Positions 50,210-60,013 of a stretch of 64,000 nt of DNA are shown here, in pieces. The notes under the pieces are model-generated. The model searched no databases and had not been told where the DNA came from. It worked only from the letters and a program-made list of their open reading frames with translations. The stretch comes from Xenorhabdus hominickii (GTDB lineage: Bacteria; Pseudomonadota; Gammaproteobacteria; Enterobacterales; Enterobacteriaceae): the NCBI RefSeq assembly GCF_002632725.1, contig NZ_NJAI01000006.1, positions 141,658 to 205,657 of the forward strand, written 5' to 3'. Position 1 is the first letter of the stretch. Each line of letters starts with the position of its first letter. The position numbers and the translations under genes were made by a program.

Positions 50210-50748
50210 ATCGGTCTCCTATCATCATTTGCTTACTTTTGATTAAAAGATGTCTAACAAAGTAAATAAAAGAACTATTTTTGATCAAGTAATAATCAAT
50301 ATCAACTGTAATTTAAGGTATTAATGCAACACAATCAGCAATGTTTACCAAGAGGGTGTCGCAGACATTTCAAATTTAGTACAGCGGCTCAAATCAACGG
50401 GTAATTGTTCGGAAAAAATCTCAGGTCATGACGCCAAAGGGATGTCGTAGTGTTTCCCAATGTGTGCACCAATGAATTTTTGATTGATAACTTATTCAAT
50501 ATATTCAAACTGTTGATAGGTTTTAAGCGTCGTGTTTTCAGTCAATAAATGTACTCATGATTTTTTCATGCATTTTGGTCGATTTTGAATAATCGAGTGT
50601 CTTTTTGCTTTCTTTTGTTATTCTTGTCTGACAGACACGATGATTTTCGGTGTGGGCATTTGGGAACAGTATGGCGACTTGGAATTTGATATGTCGCTGA
50701 CTTTTTTGTACGTGAAAAATCGCGAATAGGGTGGATTTTTACTGCTTG
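50210..50748. other. Gene-free spacer
   Basis: About 540 bp with no supportable ORF between the carrier-hydrolase gene and the lysis pair. No spanin-like gene is visible here. Confidence 0.5.
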
Positions 50749-50780
50749 AAAAAATCACCGGCAGAAAACTGACGGTGATT
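50749..50780 (-). terminator. Intrinsic terminator of the lysis pair
   Basis: On the minus strand AATCACCG pairs with CGGTGATT and is followed by TTTTTC. It lies 17 bp beyond the endolysin stop. Confidence 0.75.
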
Positions 50781-50796
50781 ATACGAAGATTAAATT

Positions 50797-51192
50797 TTAT
50801 AACAATTCAAATGCCTGAGTGATGATGGCATCAGAATAAGGCTGCTGACCATTTTCCATCTGAATGATGGCCTTAACTAATCGGCTCACGGTAGCAATAT
50901 TGTCTACATTAATTACAGTGCTACTGGAAACACCAACTATTTTGCAGACATACGCAATATAGCTTTCGGTGTTATTTTCATTCGGCGGCGCCCAACGAGA
51001 AATGATCTGTCGAATACTATTTAATCCATATTTTCGTTCATAATTACGAATAATCTTGATAATGGCGCGTATACCGTACTCTGGCGATACAAATTGGCAA
51101 AATGATTTGTCTGTTTGTGTATCACATAAACCCTGCCATTTATCCCCGTGGCGGATATTCCCCGGGTTGTGGTTACGGATCCCTCTTGTCAT
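50797..51192 (-). CDS. Phage-type endolysin / virion peptidoglycan hydrolase
   Basis: A 131-residue protein starting MTRGIRNHNPGNIRHGDKWQGL, followed by FCQFVSPEYGIRAIIKIIRNYERKYGLNSIRQIISRWAPPNENNTESYI. This is the signature of small phage 'structural protein'/lysozyme-like hydrolases encoded beside holins. Its start overlaps the holin stop (ATGA), so the two are translationally coupled. It has no signal peptide and would need the holin to reach the wall. It could serve phage lysis or release of large toxins. Confidence 0.75.
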   Translation of the reverse strand: MTRGIRNHNPGNIRHGDKWQGLCDTQTDKSFCQFVSPEYGIRAIIKIIRNYERKYGLNSIRQIISRWAPPNENNTESYIAYVCKIVGVSSSTVINVDNIATVSRLVKAIIQMENGQQPYSDAIITQAFELL

Positions 51193-51518
51193 TGTTTATC
51201 TCCTAAACGTTTATTAATGGCACGGATAGCAAATTCACGCAGTTTTTCTACACCAATAAAACCAACAGCACCGCCAAGTGCAGGTGAAACACTGCTTGGA
51301 ATGCCAAATAGTTCCAATCCGCTGGAGAACCCCCACGACAGTGCTCCGCACAGTAGCGGTTCGACCCAGCGATTTTTCCGCTCTACACCGTCATAAATCA
51401 ATCGGCCATAACAAATCATGATGGCCAAAATAGAGCCAGATATCTGCGGCCAAGCATTTTTTAGGCCGTTGAGTAACTCGGCCCATAAATCAGGATGTTC
51501 TTTCATTATTCGTCCCAT
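51189..51518 (-). CDS. Lambda-type phage holin
   Basis: A protein of up to 109 residues (MKEHPDLWAELLNG at 51506 may be the true start, with GGGA before it). It has three hydrophobic segments around ISGSILAIMICYGRLIY, EPLLCGALSWGFSSGLELF and SVSPALGGAVGFIGVEKLREF, with a charged C-terminal tail. This pattern matches the lambda-family holins. It pairs with the overlapping endolysin gene. No other phage structural genes are nearby, so this is a solitary lysis cassette. Confidence 0.8.
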   Translation of the reverse strand: MGRIMKEHPDLWAELLNGLKNAWPQISGSILAIMICYGRLIYDGVERKNRWVEPLLCGALSWGFSSGLELFGIPSSVSPALGGAVGFIGVEKLREFAIRAINKRLGDKQ

Positions 51519-51711
51519 AATTTAATGATGGGGTCACAGCAGCAGGCGTTTTTAATCAATTCAATCCAGAAAAAATAAGGTTAAATAATCCTTATCCAGG
51601 ATTGGTTTTTTAGCACTTGCTTAATGACCCCTTGTACTCGTCCATAGTAACGTCAGTAAAGAAAATCCACATTGTCATGCCGTTGTGCTCTGGCTCTTAC
51701 TTAAATCAACG

Positions 51712-52683
51712 TTATGATTGCGTGGGCCGTATAGACGGCTTTATATTTCCTACGGCCAACGCCAGTTCAGACAGGGTTGGATGAGTAAATAACGCTGCCA
51801 GCGGGATCTCCATATTTTGCTCATGCATACGAGCCAGCAGTTGTATTGCTATCAATGAATGTCCCCCAGCTTGAAGAAATTGTCATGACGATCTACTTGT
51901 TCCAATTTCAGTAATTTCTGCCAGATTTGGGCCAGTACCATTTCCACGCCATCAATGGGGGCGTCATAACCGTGTTTCGTAACGGCAGACGCGGGCCGTG
52001 CCTGATGGTCGATCTTGCTATTGGTCTGAATGGCGTTGAAATCGATCGGTAACTGTTGATGTCCGGTGGTGGGTAGAATAGGGATGCCCACGGTTGGCTG
52101 TTGGGATTCGCTTTCCAGCGTTTTAACCAGATCCGCCAAGGTGGTGGTGATATCAGCGTTATGCCAATCGGAATAACGGATGCAAACATCCCCATCGTCT
52201 GTTTTTGCCGGGCATTTTTGCGGTTGTGTACGGGAATATCAATGACAATTTCATTCGCATCAGTTATACGTGTGAAATAGCAAGCGAGAACTGCATACAT
52301 GAAATGTAGTAGGGGTAATCTTGTTCCGGTCACGGTCTTTTCGATACGTTGAAAAAGCGATTGGTCGATTGGCCAAAAAATATATTTGTTTTGCCGTCTT
52401 GCTGGAATACTTAGGTTGAAGCAATGGTGGTGGCAGGTTTTCATAGCGTTTCAACCAGAATTGCAGATCGTGTGAATAGTGTTGAGAAGCCATCTAATTT
52501 TCCTTCAATGCGGATAAAAAAATCGATGTTGTAATTGGGAGACTCGGGATGAATAGCCTGCTCGAGCCAGATGATTTTCTGTCGAGAGTTGAGGGGAGAT
52601 GCATCAAGGGGAGAATTATCATTATCAACAGCTAAGGAAGTTTCTAAGGAATGATTGTGATTATGACTGTGTGGCATATTCAT
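51712..52683 (-). pseudogene. Decayed NRPS: C domain pieces and PCP, A domain deleted
   Basis: From 52683 the frame reads LNSRQKIIWLEQAIHPESPNYNIDFF, the start of a C domain. In other frames follow FWLKRYENLPPPLLQPKYSSKTAKQ, then IEKTVTGTRLPLLHFMYAVLACYFTRI and VIDIPVHNRKNARQKQTMGMFASVIPI, all mid-C-domain blocks. The HHxxxDG block is lost. The sequence then jumps to a carrier region: YDAPIDGVEMVLAQIWQKLL, RHDNFFKLG, a frameshift, HSLIAIQLLARMHEQNMEIPL, ending in a TAA at 51712. No A-domain motif survives. At least three frameshifts and two deletions. Evidence of a lost peptide pathway here. Confidence 0.85.
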
Positions 52684-53146
52684 TTATCCTTTTTAATAGC
52701 TCAGATTTAATCTGCACCATCTATTTGAAAATAAGATACTTAATTTTTTTTGCTTAATCTGAGATTTGGGTGAAAAATGGACTTGGCACGCATTCAAAAG
52801 TAAGAACTTTCGACCGATGTATGATTTAAAAATAAAATATTTCAGGTAACTTAACTAAGTTACTATATGATGTCGATATTTTTTGTCGTAGAAAGGCGCC
52901 GATTAAGCATATATGCTATGTGAATAAGTTATAGGCGTGTGATTATGAAGCAAAATTGGCTTATTAATTAATACTACTATTTATTAATAATATTTATTAT
53001 AAATAATAATCATTGTAATCTACTTCTGAATAGAAGATATTCAGTGGCTGTTCTGGCGGCTACTGGTATGGTAAATATCCGATGAACCGTTACCGCTCTC
53101 CGGGCAACGGGGTGAAAATTCAGTTTCTCGTGTTATCCAGCTTCGG

Positions 53147-53782
53147 CTATAACTCAGCCACAGTCAGCAAATGAGTTGCAATACCCCAATTCACCACTTC
53201 AATCTGTTTTCCTTCAATATCAATCAATGAATAGCTACAGTTTCGATGAGCATATTTTGTTGTCTCTGTATCGAGATCACCTCCTTTCAATTTCCATATC
53301 AATGCCTGTAATGCAAACCCGTGAGTAACACAACAAAGCGTTTCATTGTGGCTATTTGTTACTAACAACTTTGTTGTTAAAAATTGTAAATAAGCGAGTA
53401 TTCTTTGGGCAACTTCTATGGCAGATTCCCCTTCGGGAGCTGCTATCGTTGGTTCTCCGGCAAGAACACGAGATGAAATGTCAGGGTAAATATACTGTGC
53501 TTGTTCAAAAGAAAGTCCTTCCAGCAGGCCAAGATTTTGTTCTCGTAAGTTTTCATTGATTTCTAGTTCACAACCAAAATGTTCTGCCAAAATCTGAGCT
53601 GTGGTACAGGCTCTGCCCGCTGGAGATGAAATAATTCGGCTGATGGGGTAATTTTTTATTGCTGCCAATAATGAATCTATCTGGCGAAATCCTCTATCCG
53701 TTATGGGGCTATCCAGCTTCCCTTGAACAATTCTATTAATATTCCATTGGGTTTCGGCGTGTCGTATGGCAATTATATGCAT
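53147..53782 (-). CDS. Histidine phosphatase family protein
   Basis: A 211-residue phosphoglycerate-mutase-like enzyme. The phospho-acceptor His is in IAIRHAETQWN (residue 8), Arg in SSPAGRACTTA, the acid Glu in LREQNLGLLEG and the second His in CVTHGFALQALIW. CobC/GpmB-like phosphatases share this layout; substrate unknown. CAGGAAA precedes ATG 53782. It is monocistronic, divergent from adiA. Confidence 0.85.
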   Translation of the reverse strand: MHIIAIRHAETQWNINRIVQGKLDSPITDRGFRQIDSLLAAIKNYPISRIISSPAGRACTTAQILAEHFGCELEINENLREQNLGLLEGLSFEQAQYIYPDISSRVLAGEPTIAAPEGESAIEVAQRILAYLQFLTTKLLVTNSHNETLCCVTHGFALQALIWKLKGGDLDTETTKYAHRNCSYSLIDIEGKQIEVVNWGIATHLLTVAEL

Positions 53783-54141
53783 TATGTTTTCCTGAAATTA
53801 ATTATATATATAAAACAAATGAAATTAATAAAAAGTAAACGAAAAACAAATTACATAGAAAGACTAAAACAATAGTTATTAATTATTTTCTCAGTTATTT
53901 CAATAAATATGGTATTAATCCTATATCGAAAGTTATTTCCTGATTATTTACCTGAATTGCACAAACTGAAATAGACACTATATTAATCAATGTGATTTTA
54001 ATCATAGGAACTTATATTCTAATAAATAGTTAACTAATGTAATTGTGTTATCGATATTGGTGTCAAGCATCTGATGGTAATTGCCAAGTAATACTGAATT
54101 TATTTTGTTATTTCAAGTAAAAATAGCTAAGGAAAAATGTT

Positions 54142-56415
54142 ATGAAGGTATTGATAGCAAAAAGCGAAGTGGGTACTCAATATCATAGCCATTATATCGA
54201 AAATGCGGTGCAGCGGTTGGCGGAAAAATTAACGGAAAGAGATGTTAATGTTGTTACTGCAGATTCCCTTGATGATAGCTATACGATAATTTCAGCCAAT
54301 GAGCCGTTCGATTGTTTAATGATAAGTTGTGCACTTATAGATAACGATTTATATCGTAGTATACAAAGATTATTGAATAAATTATTCGAGCGTCAGGAAA
54401 ATGTTCCGGTATTTTTATTAAGTGATCGGGAAAAAACCGTATTTCTATTGAATCATGAATTTTTGGAGCATTTGGCGGAATTCGCCTGGATATTGGAAGA
54501 TTCAGCAGATTTTATTGCTGGTCGGGCTATTGCGGCAATGCACCGTTATCGTCAACAATTATTACCGCCTTTAATGTCAGCATTGATGAAATACAGCCAA
54601 GTCTATGAATATTCTTGGGCTGCTCCGGGGCATCAGGGTGGGGTAGGATTTAATAAAACTCCTGTTGGCCGCTTATATCATGACTATTATGGGGAAAATC
54701 TCTTTCGTACCGATATGGGGATTGAACGTGCTTCATTAGGCTCGTTGTTGGATCACTCCGGTGCTTTTGGTGAAAGTGAAAGAAACGCGGCCAGAGTATT
54801 TGGTGCAGATCATTCTTACTCGGTAGTGGTAGGAACATCAGGCTCTAACCGTACGATTATGCAGGCTTGTATGACCGAAGATGATGTGGTCATCATTGAT
54901 CGTAATTGCCATAAGTCCATTGAACAGGGGTTGATCCTGACAGGGGCTAAGCCTGTCTATATGCTGCCAAGTCGTAACCGCTATGGCATCATTGGCCCGA
55001 TTTATCCGCAAGAAATGCAGGCAAAAACACTACAGAAAAAGCTGAAGCAGAATCCACTGACGCAAAGTATGGCTAAACGTAAACCTTCTTATAGCGTAGT
55101 GACAAACTGTACCTATGATGGTGTGTGTTATAACGCTAAGCATGTACAGGAGTTGCTGGATAAGAGTGTCGATCGGATACATTTTGATGAAGCATGGTAC
55201 GGTTATGCGCGCTTTAACCCAATTTATCACGATCATTACGCAATGCGGGGCGAGCCGAAAAACCATTCTGGGCCGACGGTTTTTGCAACCCATTCATCTC
55301 ATAAATTACTGAATGCACTCTCACAAGCGTCTTATATTCATGTACGGGATGGGCGCAATCCGGTGGATTTTTCAAGGTTTAATCAGGCCTATATGATGCA
55401 TGCGACAACTTCGCCCCTGTATGCGATTTGTGCTTCAAATGATATTGCGGTTTCCATGATGGATGGCAATAGTGGTTATTCTTTGACGCAGGAAGTGATT
55501 GAAGAAGCTGTTGATTTTCGTCAGGCATTAGCGCGTTTGAATCGGGATTTCAGCAAAAAAGGTAGCTGGTTCTTTAAGCCTTGGAATCAGGAAAAAGTGA
55601 CAGATCCTGCGACTGGCAAAAAAATTGCGTTTGAAGATGCTCCGAAGGAGTTACTGACAACAGAACAAAGTTGTTGGTTAATGCGTCCGGGAGACAGTTG
55701 GCACGGATTCGAAAATTTACCGGATGATTGGAGTATGCTTGACCCGATTAAAGTCAGCATATTGGCGCCGGGTATGGGGGAAAATGGCAAGTTACAGAAA
55801 CAAGGCATCCCGGCGGCATTGGTAACAGCATGGTTAAGTCAGCACGGTATTGTCCCCACCCGCACCACGGATTTCCAAATTATGTTCCTGTTTTCAATGG
55901 GTATTACCAAAGGAAAATGGGGCACTTTGCTTAACACCTTATTGTCTTTCAAACAGCATTATGACGCTAATACGCCTTTGAGTAAGGTTTTGCTGGATTT
56001 GGTGAATCAGCACCCAGAAATATATGGCCATTTAGGGTTGAAAGACCTGGGCGACAAAATGTTTGCCTATCTGCGACAGAATAATCCAGGCGAGAAATTG
56101 AATCTGGCGTATGCAGACTTGCCTGAGATGGCGATGACCCCGCGAGCGGCTTATCAAGCGATTGTTGCCAATAATGTGGAAATGGTGGCACTCGAAAATC
56201 TCCCTTATCGCATTGCAGCGAACTCCATTATTCCATATCCACCCGGCATTCCGATGCTGCTTTCTGGCGAAAATTTCGGTGATAAAACCAGCCCACAAAT
56301 CGGGTACTTGCATGCCCTGCAAAAATGGGATCATGAATTCCCGGGGTTTGAACATGAAACGGAAGGCACGGAGATTATCAACGGTATTTATCATGTCATG
56401 TGTATAAAAAAGTGA
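54142..56415 (+). CDS. adiA: Biodegradative arginine decarboxylase
   Basis: A 757-residue PLP-dependent decarboxylase, the same length as E. coli AdiA and similar along its whole length. The N-terminal wing domain (MKVLIAKSEVG... FERQENVPVFLLSDREK) is followed by the core with SWAAPGHQGGVGF, GTSGSNRTIMQAC, FDEAWYGYARFNPIY and the PLP Lys in ATHSSHKLLNALSQASYIHV. The C-terminal part ends YPPGIPMLLSGENFG and EIINGIYHVMCIKK. It converts arginine to agmatine, consuming a cytoplasmic proton, in the arginine-dependent acid-resistance system. ATG 54142 follows AAGGAAA. No adiY-type regulator gene adjoins. Roughly 360 bp of AT-rich DNA upstream probably hold the promoter. Confidence 0.95.
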   Translation: MKVLIAKSEVGTQYHSHYIENAVQRLAEKLTERDVNVVTADSLDDSYTIISANEPFDCLMISCALIDNDLYRSIQRLLNKLFERQENVPVFLLSDREKTVFLLNHEFLEHLAEFAWILEDSADFIAGRAIAAMHRYRQQLLPPLMSALMKYSQVYEYSWAAPGHQGGVGFNKTPVGRLYHDYYGENLFRTDMGIERASLGSLLDHSGAFGESERNAARVFGADHSYSVVVGTSGSNRTIMQACMTEDDVVIIDRNCHKSIEQGLILTGAKPVYMLPSRNRYGIIGPIYPQEMQAKTLQKKLKQNPLTQSMAKRKPSYSVVTNCTYDGVCYNAKHVQELLDKSVDRIHFDEAWYGYARFNPIYHDHYAMRGEPKNHSGPTVFATHSSHKLLNALSQASYIHVRDGRNPVDFSRFNQAYMMHATTSPLYAICASNDIAVSMMDGNSGYSLTQEVIEEAVDFRQALARLNRDFSKKGSWFFKPWNQEKVTDPATGKKIAFEDAPKELLTTEQSCWLMRPGDSWHGFENLPDDWSMLDPIKVSILAPGMGENGKLQKQGIPAALVTAWLSQHGIVPTRTTDFQIMFLFSMGITKGKWGTLLNTLLSFKQHYDANTPLSKVLLDLVNQHPEIYGHLGLKDLGDKMFAYLRQNNPGEKLNLAYADLPEMAMTPRAAYQAIVANNVEMVALENLPYRIAANSIIPYPPGIPMLLSGENFGDKTSPQIGYLHALQKWDHEFPGFEHETEGTEIINGIYHVMCIKK

Positions 56416-56432
56416 GAACAGGAAGATAAATT

Positions 56433-57791
56433 ATGGCTACAGTTTCAGAGACGAAAAAAGTCGGATTGATCCCTGTCACACTGATGGTTTCGGGCAATAT
56501 TATGGGGTCAGGTGTTTTTCTTCTACCTGCAAGTCTGGCTTCAACGGGGGGAATCGCCATTCTTGGGTGGCTGGTGACAATTATTGGTGCCGTGGGGTTA
56601 TCGATCGTTTATGCCAAAATGTCCTCATTGGATGACAGCCCTGGTGGTTCCTATGCCTATGCACGACGGGCCTTTGGGCCCTTTTTGGGCTACCAGACCA
56701 ACGTTTTGTATTGGCTGGCATGTTGGATCGGAAATATTGCGATGGTTGTCATCGGGGTAGGTTATCTAAGTTATTTTTTCCCTATCTTAAAAGACCCCAT
56801 TATTTTAACGATCACTTGTACGGCGATACTATGGATATTTGTCTTTTTAAACATTATTGGGCCGAATGTCATTACCCGTGTGCAGGCTGTAGCGACAACA
56901 CTGGCGTTGATTCCCATTGTAGCGACTGCGGTATTTGGCTGGTTCTGGTTTAGCGGCAAAACCTACATGGAGGCGTGGAATGTCAGTGGATTAAATACTT
57001 TTGGTGCGATCCAAAGCATCTTAAACGTGACATTGTGGTCTTTTATCGGCGTGGAAAGTGCTTCTGTCGCTGCGGGTGTGGTTAAAAACCCTAAGCGGAA
57101 CGTGCCGATTGCGACCATTGGTGGCGTGCTTATCGCGGCTGTTTGCTATGTCCTGTCCAGTAGCGTGATAATGGGAATGATCCCCAATGCGACGTTGAAA
57201 ATCTCGTCTTCACCTTTTGGCGATGCGGCCAGATTAGCATTGGGCGATACAGCAGGCGCAGTGGTTGCTTTTTGCGCGGCGGCAGGATGTTTGGGATCGC
57301 TGGGAGGTTGGACCCTGCTCGCAGGGCAAACCGCTAAGGCTGCTGCTGATGATGGACTGTTTCCTTCGATCTTTGCCAAAGTGAATAAAGCCGGAACACC
57401 TGTTGCTGGTCTGTTGATCCTCGGCGTTTTGATGACGATTTTTCAACTCAGCAGTATTTCCCCGAATGCGGCGAAAGAATTTGGGCTGGTTTCTTCCGTC
57501 TCGGTTATTTTCACCTTGATACCGTATTTGTATACCTGTGCGGCTTTGCTGTTAATCGGCCACGGTCATCTTGGACAAGAAAAGACACGATATATTGCCA
57601 TCACTTTTATTGCCTTTATTTATTGTATCTGGGCTGTATTGGGTACGGGGTCAAAAGAAGTGGTATGGACATTGGTTATGATGATGATCATAACGGCCAT
57701 GTATACTTTTAATTACAACACGAAGCATCCAGTCCCTTTTCCTTTAGATAAAAGTGAGTTGGATAAAGAAGAGTTAGCCCAAAAGGAGTGA
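56433..57791 (+). CDS. adiC: Arginine:agmatine antiporter
   Basis: A 452-residue APC-superfamily transporter with 12 hydrophobic segments. [29 protein letters not shown] carries the GSG substrate loop; [38 protein letters not shown] and [34 protein letters not shown] match AdiC blocks. It starts 17 bp after adiA behind AGGAAG, so the two form an operon: AdiC brings arginine in and exports agmatine, completing the proton-consuming cycle. Confidence 0.93.
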   Translation: MATVSETKKVGLIPVTLMVSGNIMGSGVFLLPASLASTGGIAILGWLVTIIGAVGLSIVYAKMSSLDDSPGGSYAYARRAFGPFLGYQTNVLYWLACWIGNIAMVVIGVGYLSYFFPILKDPIILTITCTAILWIFVFLNIIGPNVITRVQAVATTLALIPIVATAVFGWFWFSGKTYMEAWNVSGLNTFGAIQSILNVTLWSFIGVESASVAAGVVKNPKRNVPIATIGGVLIAAVCYVLSSSVIMGMIPNATLKISSSPFGDAARLALGDTAGAVVAFCAAAGCLGSLGGWTLLAGQTAKAAADDGLFPSIFAKVNKAGTPVAGLLILGVLMTIFQLSSISPNAAKEFGLVSSVSVIFTLIPYLYTCAALLLIGHGHLGQEKTRYIAITFIAFIYCIWAVLGTGSKEVVWTLVMMMIITAMYTFNYNTKHPVPFPLDKSELDKEELAQKE

Positions 57792-57813
57792 TTCAGGTTT
57801 CGTGTATCATGAG

Positions 57814-57839
57814 GTGCTGAAATTTCAGCACATTTTTTT
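57814..57839 (+). terminator. Intrinsic terminator of adiAC
   Basis: A perfect palindrome GTGCTGAAATTTCAGCAC (57814-57831) followed by a run of seven T. It lies about 20 bp after the adiC stop. Confidence 0.9.
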
Positions 57840-57920
57840 AATCTCTCTGGGTTGAATTTTCCGTCGATTGCGCCGCATAAACTTAAGCTGAACGATGCGA
57901 AGCAGGTGATTTCATATCAA

Positions 57921-57952
57921 TACCCCGCTGCTTGCGGCGGGGTTGTTTATTT
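57921..57952. terminator. Second hairpin between adiC and the convergent MFS gene
   Basis: CCCCGC-TGCTT-GCGGCGGGG followed by TTGTTT forms a GC-rich stem with one bulge. It may stop transcription in either direction. The rest of 57840-58083 shows no supportable gene. Confidence 0.5.
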
Positions 57953-58083
57953 CGAAACAAACGAAAAACTATACATATTTAGACATCTCATTAATAAAAT
58001 TTACTGCCAAAATAAGAGGGTACAACTATTACCACAGAGTCATAGGATCTGTGGAGACCCACGAAGGGTCTTCACATGGTATT

Positions 58084-59274
58084 TTAGACCTTACGCTGCA
58101 ATGACTTGTTCATGACGAAGACCGTGCTCAACAAAGAGATAATGAGGAGAACAATCACTACCCATGCAAAGGATATTGCACCTGCTCGATCAAGCAAAAT
58201 ACCACCTATGATACCACCACCAGCAACTGCGGTATTCCAACCTGTCGTATAAATGGATTGTGCAACATCAACTGAATCACCCGCGAAACGAGCCAATGCC
58301 GTCTGAGTGATAGTGGCAAATCCGCCGAAGGCGAGACCCCAGATAGCCATACATAGATAAACCATCTGTGGAATATCACCCCAAAGACCGAGCAACAGGG
58401 CAGTAGAAGCAAAGATCGCGATACTCGCTACGGCAAGGAATTGCAGTCGTCGATCGACCATTGTACCAACAAACCATAGGCCAACTATCGAGCCAAGTCC
58501 AAAGATGAGCAGAATAATATCCACATTCTTGGATAAGCCTGAAGATTCAAGGAAAGGCTCGATATAAATATAGAGAATGTTGTGAGCGATAACGAAAGTA
58601 AAGACAACAAATAATACGGCACAAATGCCTGTTTTCATAAATACGCCAACAAGAGACTGGCGCTGTTCCTTAGTTTGACCAGGAAAATCTGGAACGATGG
58701 CGATCACCCACATGATGAGTAATAATGCTAGGGCAGACATCAGTCCAAAAGCGCCTTGCCAACCAATAAATCGGCCGAGTAACGAGCCGAGCGGCACACC
58801 GAGTACCAAAGCGATGGTCGCGCCCATACCAGATATTGCAATCGCTCTCCCGCTGAGATGAGAGGGTGACATACGCACCGCATAACCAGCTAACAGTGAC
58901 CAGACGATACCACCGAAAACACCAGCGAAAAAACGAGCTATCAGTGAGACATTATAGTTATTGGAAAGTGCAGTGATAAGATTAACAACAGCAAAACCGA
59001 AGATCGCTATCAATAGTAAAGGACGTCGCCGCATGCCTTGTGTAAGGGCTGTCACAGGAATGGCAGCAACCAACGCTCCTATAGCATAGGCAGTGATAAA
59101 CTGACCAGCTAGGCTTTCTGATACCTTTAAGTTTTCGGCAATAGAAGAAAGCAACCCGGCTGGTATGATTTCGGTCAACAGAGTGATAAAGGCTGCCATC
59201 GCCAAAGCAAGCAGTGCCGCTATAGGCAAACGTCCAATTTCCTTGTATTGAGCAGATACAATCGTTTTATTCAT
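58084..59274 (-). CDS. MFS transporter, sugar-efflux/DHA1-like
   Basis: A 396-residue protein with 12 membrane segments. Typical DHA1 features are LTEIIPAGLLSSIAENLKVSESLAGQFITAYAIGALVAAIPVTALTQGMRRRPLL (motif A region) and ARFFAGVFGGIVWSLLAGYAVRMSPSHLSGRAIAISGMGATIALVLGVPLGSLLG (motif C region). It resembles AraJ/SotB-type exporters of sugars or drugs. The ATG at 59274 is chosen (GAGGAA ahead of it) over a TTG one codon earlier. A perfect inverted repeat stands about 95 bp upstream (59370-59405). Confidence 0.85.
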   Translation of the reverse strand: MNKTIVSAQYKEIGRLPIAALLALAMAAFITLLTEIIPAGLLSSIAENLKVSESLAGQFITAYAIGALVAAIPVTALTQGMRRRPLLLIAIFGFAVVNLITALSNNYNVSLIARFFAGVFGGIVWSLLAGYAVRMSPSHLSGRAIAISGMGATIALVLGVPLGSLLGRFIGWQGAFGLMSALALLLIMWVIAIVPDFPGQTKEQRQSLVGVFMKTGICAVLFVVFTFVIAHNILYIYIEPFLESSGLSKNVDIILLIFGLGSIVGLWFVGTMVDRRLQFLAVASIAIFASTALLLGLWGDIPQMVYLCMAIWGLAFGGFATITQTALARFAGDSVDVAQSIYTTGWNTAVAGGGIIGGILLDRAGAISFAWVVIVLLIISLLSTVFVMNKSLQRKV

Positions 59275-59369
59275 CAATTAGATTCCTCAAGTTGAGTAGA
59301 CCAGCCCCTAACAGAGCGTGACTTTGATATGGTGCACACTCAAATAAAGAAGAAAAATAGGCTATAATG

Positions 59370-59405
59370 AACAACATATATGACATATTTGTCATATATG
59401 TTGTT
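59370..59405. promoter_or_regulatory. Perfect 16-bp inverted repeat, likely operator
   Basis: AACAACATATATGACA (59370-59385), spacer TATT, then TGTCATATATGTTGTT (59390-59405) is an exact 16-bp inverted repeat. On the plus strand a TATAAT stands at 59363. It lies between the MFS gene and a TnpB relic, in the position of an operator for a dimeric repressor of the exporter. No TetR- or MarR-like gene is adjacent; the nearest regulator is the LysR gene at 60014. No T-run follows, so a terminator is unlikely. Confidence 0.7.
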
Positions 59406-59419
59406 GGAAACAGGAAGCC

Positions 59420-59715
59420 TCAGCTATCTTGAACTACACTTTTCTGTTCAGCCTTATATTCCAGTTTCGAGACAAAACGATGCCATGAGGTATCGGCGAC
59501 ATGTTTTGCCAGCCTGCGGTTTTTTAACATATTTGATGATTTCAATGTCTCGACTATCACTACTTGGTTTTCGTTAATGATCTGCCTTGGGAGTTTATGC
59601 TGAAAATCGTGGTGGACATTGGCTATATGTTCATGGCATTTTGCAACCAATTTCTTGTCTTAGCCTACTTCCTGCTGCTTTTTTTTGCGTGAAAGGGCTT
59701 TCTGTTTTGAGTTGA
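59420..59715 (-). pseudogene. IS605-type TnpB fragment
   Basis: The minus strand reads ALSRKKKQQEV, then VAKCHEHIANVHHDFQHKLPRQIINENQVVIVETLKSSNMLKNRRLAKHVADTSWHRFVSKLEYKAE, the TnpB/OrfB central block (usually HxxVANxRxDFxHKLS, VxVExLxxKNMxxNxxLAxxIxDxxW). An in-frame stop and missing ends show decay. The RuvC and zinc-finger residues are mostly absent. No TnpA is seen. Confidence 0.75.
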
Positions 59716-60013
59716 AAAAATGTTGAAACTCAGTAATCAAGGTTAATCACCGTTTTTTGTAACACTATGATATTTATACATGAATGACTTAATGTGTAAT
59801 GCCTTGTTGTACATAAACCGGACAACGCCGAATTAGGCATTCAGAAAGCCTTCCTACTCCGGTGTTGGATATAGACGTACTTTTTTGGCCCTTAACATCG
59901 TCAGTGCTTATTGATATCGTTAAGTTATATTAACCTGCGGGAAGATAACATCAATTGGGTCATCAACATGCGTATCTAGACGGATTTTTACGAAAACGGT
60001 ACGGCGGCTTTCA

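Noticed and set aside
59420..59715. Functional TnpB with guide RNA
   Set aside because: The fragment lacks most of the RuvC and zinc-finger regions and has an in-frame stop.
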